Of a stretch of 64,000 bases of DNA, positions 58,101 through 64,000 are shown one piece after another; positions within the stretch are counted from its first letter, which is position 1; each line of letters starts with the position of its first letter. Source of the DNA: Dimargaris cristalligena (taxonomy: Eukaryota; Kickxellomycota; Dimargaritomycetes; Dimargaritales; Dimargaritaceae); the NCBI GenBank assembly GCA_027576995.1, contig JANBQC010000072.1, positions 1 through 64,000 of the forward strand. The letters run 5' to 3'. The translations under genes were made by a program, and so were the position numbers. Under the pieces are notes generated by a model, which saw nothing but the letters and a program-made list of their open reading frames with translations, did no database searches and was not told the origin of the DNA.

Positions 58101-59193
58101 TGGTGAGGTAAGAGGCGGCGTCTAGCAAGACCCACCAGGGACCCTTGGGGAGATATTGTAGGGCCCTCCTACATGGCTTGGTCGAAGCCCGTTGCTTGAT
58201 CTGTGTAGACCAGCTTAGTGGAAAACGTGCCCCACTATAGTTACACTGGGCCGGGTAGGCGAATAGATGAAAGGGGTTGTTGGTTGGAATGTCACTGTTA
58301 TCATCCGGATCAATGGTGGATGTGGCCATCATTTTCTGAGAGAGGGCTGTAGGATTCCCTAAACATGCATCGACTTGATTGGTCGACAGGCACTTGGTAT
58401 GGGCGCCAGCCTTTAAAGCCAGCTCTCTAACCCCAAGTAGTGAAGTATGGGCCATATCGTGGTACCAAAAATGACTGCCATCGCTATCCGATGGGGTTGG
58501 GCCCGTAACGACGTCATTTAGGCCCCTAGCAGCCGACTTCTGCCAGGGGAAGCATTCCCCCGCCAACTTAAGGGCCGCCGTCGCATTGGCCGTGAAAATT
58601 ACCGAGTAGGTCCGTTCGGTGGTACCCAGCCAGGCCAGCACGGCTGTTCGAACTGCTTGGACCCGGTCGGCGGTGGCTAATGAAACTCGGCTCTGGGAGT
58701 GGGGATTACCGAATAGACTCTGGCACATGGTTTCGCTGAACTCGCGAATGGCCGTCTGGCTGGGGACTGTGGCCCCGGCATGGTCAAGGTAAACGTCGGG
58801 GCCTGTACCAAGAGGAGCAAAGAGGGAGGGGGGTATTGAAGGCAGTTATTCATAGTCCACTACTAGTTAGCAATAGGCACTCTCGCATTGCGCCAGGGTA
58901 AGGGGGAATAGAAGGATATTGTCGGGGCCAGCCTACGAATACCATTTACTGTACTCGGAATGGGTCAGGCAGTGACAGTCAGGGGCCGGGACTAGCCCTG
59001 GGGGCCTGCCTTTGGGGCTTAGGCCTCTAAACCAAAAAGCAGGCCTAGGTCGTCAACAATGGACCAGCCTGTGCATGACGAACTTGCCTAGGGTTTGGCT
59101 GAATTCTGCTTGGGCAATGGTGTCTATGTCGGGGTTGTAGAACTCGGCCCATTGGTCTAGAAACGCCTCTTTGGCGTCCACGGGGGAGGTCAT
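55194..59193 (-). CDS. Molybdenum cofactor sulfurase (HxB/ABA3/MOCOS type)
   Basis: Adds the terminal sulfur to Moco for xanthine dehydrogenase and aldehyde oxidase. Eight exons: 59193-59088, 58802-57439, 57270-57036, 56882-56750, 56521-56451, 56258-55741, 55602-55498 and 55292-55194, giving 876 residues in phase, the family's usual length. The NifS-like domain has YLDHAGAT, GNPHSQS, the PLP lysine 291 in LSFYKVFGFPTGLG, and the sulfur-carrying Cys469 in GGACNPGA. RGHVCWDDHDLVDNQPTGSV follows. The MOSC_N part has FPIKSCHGMS and GLMYDRAWSVID, and the MOSC domain has FRANIVI, FAEDGWKAVMIG and KPCKRCQMICID. The first intron has a GC donor (CTAG|GCAAGT). The 5' edge of the exon at 56258 is the weakest joint; an acceptor with plain AAG was used because it keeps phase and the family alignment. 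Confidence 0.93.
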
Positions 59194-59430
59194 CGTTCAA
59201 GGGAGGAGTTGGTGTATAAATAGGGGGGATATGAATGGTTGACAGTAATGAGCCGGGTTGCGAATGAGGGAAATGGGCTTGAGTAAGGAAAGGTATTCAG
59301 GACTAAACTGGCTGTGCGATACTGAGAGGGGGAGTCTACTATTTGAGTTGACCCGACCCAACATCGCTGCCGCATGATGATTATTGAGCAGTCCTCTAAT
59401 ATAATAGTCAGTCAGTGGTCCTTGTGATCA

Positions 59431-59562
59431 ATATGGGTGAAATTCAAACCAGCTGTATAAGGTTTTACATAATACATGTATGTGAGAATACCTGTTAACC
59501 AGTAATATTGGCCTCATCCAATGGATTTTTCGTTATACAGCCTGAATGAACTTCTCCCATAT
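59431..59562. mobile_element. MITE copy, 132 bases
   Basis: Left end ATATGGGTGAAATTCAAACC then AGCTGTATAAGG; right end TTTTTCGTTATACAGCCTGA then ATGAACTTCTCCCATAT. Same orientation as the copy at 59765, but about 12 bases shorter inside. Confidence 0.8.
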
Positions 59563-59764
59563 CATAAAAGACTGGTTCCAGGGAGAGGGGTGACTTTATC
59601 AGTAGCATCGTCTCTAATTAAGTCCCCCTCGCTTCTAGCAGGTACAACCACTAAGGGTGCGCGGGTTCTACACTCCTTACTGTCCAACCCAACTGCGGAA
59701 TCCCTTGGCCTTGAATGAGCCCACCCGTTTCCCCTCCCCCAGCGGCCTCTACTCCACCCTTATT

Positions 59765-59908
59765 ATATGGGTGAAATTCAGCCCAGCTATATAAGGGTTT
59801 ACATTATATGTGTATGGGAGAATATATGGGAAATTTATTTTTAACTAGTAATATTGGCCGAATCTAATGGATTTTTCGTTATACAGCTTGGATGAACTTC
59901 TCCCATAT
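59765..59908. mobile_element. MITE copy, 144 bases
   Basis: Left end ATATGGGTGAAATTCAGCCC then AGCTATATAAGGG; right end TTTTTCGTTATACAGCTTGG then ATGAACTTCTCCCATAT. It ends about 100 bases upstream of the glycyl-tRNA synthetase ATG. Confidence 0.85.
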
Positions 59909-60011
59909 TATATTTTATTTCTATACACATACCTTTATATAATATTTATTTACCTAAACCGGGGTTATTTGTTGTCCAAGACTAGTTAGTCATTCGGGTT
60001 CACTAAGTGCC

Positions 60012-61730
60012 ATGAAGGTTCTCCTCGAGCTATGTAAGCGCCGGGGCTTCCTCTTCCCCTCAGCTGAGATCCACGGAGGGCTACGGGGTGCTTACGATTA
60101 CGGTCCACTGGGGGTCGAACTCAAGCGGAATATCCTTTCAAGCTGGTACCGCGATCTCGTGTACGGCCGGGACGACGTGGTGGGTACCGACACGGGCATT
60201 CTTACCCCCGCCCCGGTGTTCCAGGCCTCCGGCCATTTGAGCAACTTCACCGACGACTTGGTCGATTGTTTGCTCACCCGGGAACGGTTCCGCCCCGATA
60301 AAGCGCCGCCCCTACGCTTAGAAGCCCGAACACCGGCGTCATCGACGGTTCTGCCACTTGTATCACCGGACCGTCCAACCGCGAAGTTATGGGAGGAGGC
60401 CATAACGACCCGGCTGGCTCCCGGAGCCAAGGTAACCCGGCAGGGCAATGCGGTGTTCCTGTACCCTTTAAACCCCGAGGTGGCCGGGTCGGTATCCCCC
60501 GCGAGTGATACCGCCGTGGATCTCCTCCTCGAACCCGCTGAAAGTGGCCAGGCCCCCGTGCCCATCTCTTACCACGGCTATGCCGAACCCCATTCCAACT
60601 CCCCCTTTTTAACCGCTCCCCGGGCCTTTAATTTGATGCTGAAGTCCTTTGTTGACCCCATCGATCCCATCGAAACCGTGATCCAGGAGACCCTCGCTCA
60701 GTCCCGCCGGGCATCCACTAGCTCGACCACTGATTACCGTCAGGCAGTAGATGCGGCCATTGGTGGCTCTACAGTATTTCTCCGGCCCGAAACGGCCCAG
60801 GGGGTCTTTATGAATTACCAACACATTCAGCGCACCACGGGCCTTCAGCCTCCGTTTGGAATTGCGCAAGTCGGTAAGGCTTTCCGAAACGAATTACGCG
60901 TAGAACACGCCATTTTCCGAACCCTCGAATTTGAGCAACTCGAGTTGGAGTATTTTGTGCCTCCTACTAATAGTACCGAGTGGTTCAGCTACTGGCGCCA
61001 ACAGCGTCTGCGATGGTGGCTGGCTTACGCCCGCCAGGCCGACCGGTTCCGGCTGCGGGACTACGAGAAGTCCGAGCTCGCCCACTACGCGTCGGGGTGC
61101 ACCGACGTAGAGTTCCAATTCCCCTGGGGCTGGGACGAACTGGAAGGTGTGGCCCACCGCGGAGATTTTGATTTACGGCAGCACTTCCCGACCGCCCCCG
61201 GTAAAGCCAGCGCCGCGTTCCCCCATTGCATCGAATCATCGGCGGGTCTGAACAGGGCCCTTCTGGCCTTATTGGTGGATGCCCTGGACGTGGTTCCCCT
61301 GGCGGATGGATCCGACCCATCCTCCCCCGCCACCGCTCCCCGTGGTGGTAATAGCGCGTCGACCAGCGCTAACCGAAATATTCTCCGCCTGCACCCCCAC
61401 TTGGCCCCGTACAAGGCCGCCATCATGCCCCTAGTTGCCAAACCCGAATTATTGGGCGCGGCCCAGGAATTGCAGCGCGCCTTCCGTAAGCGACGGATCC
61501 CCGTTCGCCTGGAGCCCCAGAGCCTGAAGATCGGCAAGCGTTACTACCGGCACGACGAAATTGGGACTCCCTGGTGCATTACGGTGGACTATGATACTCT
61601 GAGTGATCGTACGGTCACTATTCGGGACCGTGATACCACAGAGCAAACCCGGGTCCGACTCGAGGATGTCCCACACATAATTCAGGAAAATTTGGCCCAG
61701 TCACCATTTACATTCACTGACATGTCCTAA
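60012..61730 (+). CDS. Glycyl-tRNA synthetase, bacterial homodimeric (alpha2) type
   Basis: Class II synthetase that charges tRNA-Gly, 572 residues, single exon. The N-terminus starts directly in the fold (LCKRRGFLFPSAEI, YDYGPLGVELKRN). RPETAQG is at 258-264, motif 2 around FGIAQVGKAFRNEL (282-295) with FRTLEFEQLELEYFV, and motif 3 around ESSAGLNRALLALL (408-421) with Arg415. ELAHYASGCTD and WGWDELEGVAHRGDFDLRQH are of the Thermus/Staphylococcus kind, not the eukaryotic GRS1 kind. The anticodon domain spans about 463-565 (LAPYKAAIMPLV, YRHDEIGTPWCITVDYDT, VTIRDRDTTEQ). Odd points: about 30 extra residues before RPETAQG, and a shortened loop before motif 3. No targeting peptide follows this ATG. 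Upstream the frame is open for 18 codons without ATG, so an unseen 5' exon adding a mitochondrial presequence is possible. Confidence 0.93.
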   Translation: MKVLLELCKRRGFLFPSAEIHGGLRGAYDYGPLGVELKRNILSSWYRDLVYGRDDVVGTDTGILTPAPVFQASGHLSNFTDDLVDCLLTRERFRPDKAPPLRLEARTPASSTVLPLVSPDRPTAKLWEEAITTRLAPGAKVTRQGNAVFLYPLNPEVAGSVSPASDTAVDLLLEPAESGQAPVPISYHGYAEPHSNSPFLTAPRAFNLMLKSFVDPIDPIETVIQETLAQSRRASTSSTTDYRQAVDAAIGGSTVFLRPETAQGVFMNYQHIQRTTGLQPPFGIAQVGKAFRNELRVEHAIFRTLEFEQLELEYFVPPTNSTEWFSYWRQQRLRWWLAYARQADRFRLRDYEKSELAHYASGCTDVEFQFPWGWDELEGVAHRGDFDLRQHFPTAPGKASAAFPHCIESSAGLNRALLALLVDALDVVPLADGSDPSSPATAPRGGNSASTSANRNILRLHPHLAPYKAAIMPLVAKPELLGAAQELQRAFRKRRIPVRLEPQSLKIGKRYYRHDEIGTPWCITVDYDTLSDRTVTIRDRDTTEQTRVRLEDVPHIIQENLAQSPFTFTDMS

Positions 61731-62257
61731 GAATACCTTTGTGGGTTACGAGGCCGTGGCCTTCCTTTAGAATAATTCCGGGGAGGTCAGTCGTCGCCTT
61801 TATATAGGAAAACGATAATGGCTTTTCCCGACCTATAATGTATATAACCCTACACTAGACATACTGGTCAATAAATCGACGGCGACTTGTGGAATCATAG
61901 ATCGCGTTCCGCTCTCTTAGTCGTATGTGAGTGAGACACAAAGATAGGATATGCTTTATTTGCTGACGCGCACTATTGACTACTACATTGTGCCAATGGT
62001 AGGTTGAATTAGGTGTTCCTTCCGTTGATCTGCCTTCTTAATATACATTGGGTGGATTGTTGGTATTGTTCTAGACACTACCTTTGGGGATCTGCCCGAT
62101 TTTATTTAATTTCGTGTCCAAAAACTTGTATTTGGGCAAGGCCTAGGGGGTACACAACAAGATGGCATGATGAATTGCGAGGGTATGTACAGGTAGTTAG
62201 TTAATCCACGAAGCTAAGTAGGTTCGGAAAGTTTCGCATCGCAGTTGGTAATATATA
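61731..62257. other. Convergent 3' spacer
   Basis: 527 bases between the convergent glycyl-tRNA synthetase and IMP1 genes. No gene recognised. Confidence 0.55.
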
Positions 62258-63231
62258 TTAGATGCGGGGCTTTCACAGCCCGTAACATTAGAAACTTACA
62301 ATAGCCCACACTTTTCCGAAAAGCAGACCCATGGGGAGAGGTCCGTATAGTCGGGAGTCGATCGAATAGCCCATATTGTCCCCCTGAATCCAGATATGAC
62401 CCGGGGGTACCTAAATCAAACAATATAGAGGAGTTATATGTGCGTATTAATATGCGCAACACATTTAGGGAACTACTGCTATATTACAGCGCGATCGAAT
62501 CACCGGCATTGGAATGTTATATGATTTGTGAGCCCAACAATGTTACATAGTCTTCCTACCTCGATCGTGGGGCTGTCCGATTTGCGGGGATCGTGGATTA
62601 TTCGGTCACCGGGCTAATCATTAAGTAGATATGGCAGGGATACCTTATTGATAAGATGAGTTACGGGTATCAAAGGGGCGACAGTTCAAAGGTTCGGTCA
62701 AGACTAATGTGAGTATAGACATGTTCCCTTAAAATCACAAAGGCAAAATGGGTATAACTTACCATGCCCAGTAGTCGCTTACAAATCAAGCGATTAGGAT
62801 CGCTCGGGCTAACACACAGAACTACATCGCCGGGTTTCAGCCACCCCATTCGATGGCTGATTCGGTCGTAAGCGAGCCAGTCCCCTTGGACATGCAGGGT
62901 GGGTAGCATAGACGGGCCGTCGGACTAAGCGATAGGGATGAGTATATTAGAATCAATTATATGAAACCAGCCAGTGCGGTGGAGTTAGAGTACAATCTCA
63001 CCGGCCAATATTGGGGTGCGTGCGTAAGCTTCAGCAAGGGAACCCTGGGTCGTTCGCCAGGAGTAGAGTGTCAAAAGTCGAGACGGTCCCGTTACTTACC
63101 TGGGAGATACTACCGACGTTATCTTTAAAAACCGAGTAAAGTAGATACCCTTGGGCTGTGGTAAATGTGACTGCCTGGACGAAATGGCCGGACCGATTCC
63201 ACCAGGCTTTGAGATTTGCGGTAAAGGACAT
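62258..63231 (-). CDS. IMP1: Mitochondrial inner membrane protease subunit 1 (Imp1)
   Basis: Signal-peptidase-like Ser/Lys protease that removes sorting signals of proteins sent to the mitochondrial intermembrane space. Five exons, all phase 0: 63231-63100, 62924-62763, 62613-62560, 62410-62300 and 62269-62258, giving 156 residues, near the human length of 166. One membrane segment lies at about 18-36. The nucleophile Ser49 is in DGPSMLPTL and Lys93 in SPSDPNRLICKR. The third box is GHIWIQGDNMGYSIDSRLYG followed by PLPMGL. The ICKR and GDN-SxDSR pattern fits Imp1 better than Imp2. The last coding exon is only 12 bases (PRI-stop) and rests on splice consensus alone; reading through the preceding donor would give a slightly different tail. 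Confidence 0.93.
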
Positions 63232-63577
63232 GTCGTTCGAATGCGCGCGTCCCTGATGGCAAGGCGGTAGAGGAGCAAGTAAGACCTTATAAGCAAACCT
63301 TAACAAAAAAGGTAGTCGGACCAAGTTGGATTCCGAGCAATGGAGATTTGGAGGATCATAGGGGTAAAGTGCTAGAGAGTGGGGCAGTTTTCAGCCGCAT
63401 CCCACTTACACCCACATCCCCGGCCTTGGTGGTTTCTGGTGTAACTCTTTCAGCCTGACCTCTTAGGTCCGACTTCGCATTGCCTTTGAATGATTTCTTC
63501 AGCTTGACCACTAAGCGCAATATTATTTACCCAACCATTGTCAGGCCTATTGACGATAGCCGCGAACTGTATTGGCC
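63232..63577. other. Divergent promoter region of IMP1 and the ankyrin gene
   Basis: 346 bases between divergent start codons. No clear TATA box or other element recognised. Confidence 0.5.
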
Positions 63578-63989
63578 ATGTACCCCAGCGAAGTGGAGTT
63601 TTTACGACAGTGGCCAAAGGCCCTTGGCTTTATTCAGCAGGACCAAGTACATGCCTTGCAATCCCTTGCCAGTCAACTCGGAGCTAATTTAAACGGTAAG
63701 GGAGAGGGCGGCGACTTGGAAGTATACTACTAACACTCCCCTTCAAGGTATTCCAGTTGGGGGGATATCATTTCCCTTGAATGTGGACCACCATTCCTCA
63801 TACTCAGCAGTATTCAGCGATATCCAATAATGTAATTGACTATTCGGCAATGGTATGTAGCCTTCGTCGTACACCAAGATAAGCACGGGGATACCTTGGC
63901 CCACTTTGCGGCCCGCCACCACGCTCTCGGCTGCCTCCACTGGCTAGTGGATGAGGCGGGGGCTGACCCAAATATTATTAACCAGCATG
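63578..63989 (+). CDS. Ankyrin-repeat protein, 5' part (runs off the window)
   Basis: Two exons are visible: 63578-63695 (donor GTAAGG) and 63861-63989 (acceptor TGTAG, next donor GTAAGT), each joining in phase 1. The first 82 residues open with a short helical stretch (MYPSEVEFLRQWPKALGFIQ) and then one canonical ankyrin repeat, DKHGDTLAHFAARHHALGCL followed by HWLVDEAGADPNIIN. The next exon lies outside the window, so total length and any further domains are unknown. The GDT-L-H-AAR opening recalls ANKRD16-like proteins, but one repeat cannot settle that. The ATG chosen is the first in frame that leads into the repeat. Confidence 0.8.
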
Positions 63990-64000
63990 GTAAGTGCCTT

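Larger units (their letters stand above)
59194..60011. other. Divergent promoter region with two MITEs
   Basis: 818 bases between the Moco sulfurase start (minus) and the glycyl-tRNA synthetase start (plus). Two copies of the inverted-repeat element occupy about a third of it. Confidence 0.7.

Noticed and set aside
1..64000. tRNA, rRNA, snRNA genes and CRISPR arrays
   Set aside because: I looked for T-loop/B-box motifs, conserved rRNA or U6 segments and regularly spaced repeats and saw none; a covariance-model scan would be needed to exclude small RNAs.

Overview
This window is nuclear DNA from a fungus. The protein-coding genes are GC-rich, carry spliceosomal introns of roughly 130-460 bases with GT(A/G)AGT-type donors, and sit in AT-rich spacers full of short tandem repeats. 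Fungal hallmarks include an Ecm33/Sps2-like GPI cell-wall protein, the kinetochore subunit Nuf2, the mitochondrial proteases Atp23 and Imp1, and an Stt4-type phosphatidylinositol 4-kinase. A complete cobalamin-dependent methionine synthase points to an early-diverging lineage (zygomycete or chytrid grade) rather than Ascomycota or Basidiomycota. I cannot name the genus from sequence alone.

Layout: 1-8.1 kb, STT4 (minus). 8.1-11.2 kb, empty AT-rich spacer. 11.2-13.8 kb, secreted subtilisin-like protease (plus). 14.4-15.3 kb, ATP23 (plus). 16.1-20.3 kb, full-size ABCB-type transporter (minus). 22.9-24.8 kb, an unrecognised coiled-coil protein with a possible C-terminal winged helix (minus, 4 exons). 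26.5 kb, small secreted protein (plus). 28.0-32.1 kb, a 1355-residue protein with an H15-like winged helix joined to a long coiled coil (minus). 33.0-33.7 kb, ribosomal protein eS30 (plus). 34.1-36.3 kb, NUF2 (minus, 6 exons). 38.7-40.0 kb, second unrecognised secreted protein (plus). 44.0-45.5 kb, seven-helix membrane protein (plus). 48.0-49.3 kb, Ecm33-like protein (plus). 50.2-54.1 kb, methionine synthase (minus, 2 exons). 55.2-59.2 kb, molybdenum cofactor sulfurase (minus, 8 exons, one with a GC-AG intron). 60.0-61.7 kb, bacterial-type glycyl-tRNA synthetase (plus). 62.3-63.2 kb, IMP1 (minus, 5 exons). 63.6 kb to the window edge, the 5' end of an ankyrin-repeat gene (plus).

The genes do not form a pathway cluster. 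They are a mix of housekeeping genes (lipid kinase, ribosome, kinetochore, mitochondrial quality control, methionine and Moco metabolism) and secreted or surface proteins. What ties the non-coding DNA together is a family of about 144-base elements with terminal inverted repeats, apparently MITEs inserted at TA. There are four well-preserved copies and several decayed ones, and two of the good copies lie between the divergently transcribed Moco sulfurase and glycyl-tRNA synthetase genes.

Exon boundaries were worked out by eye from splice consensus, reading phase and family resemblance. Most models close exactly in phase. The uncertain joints are stated in the entries.
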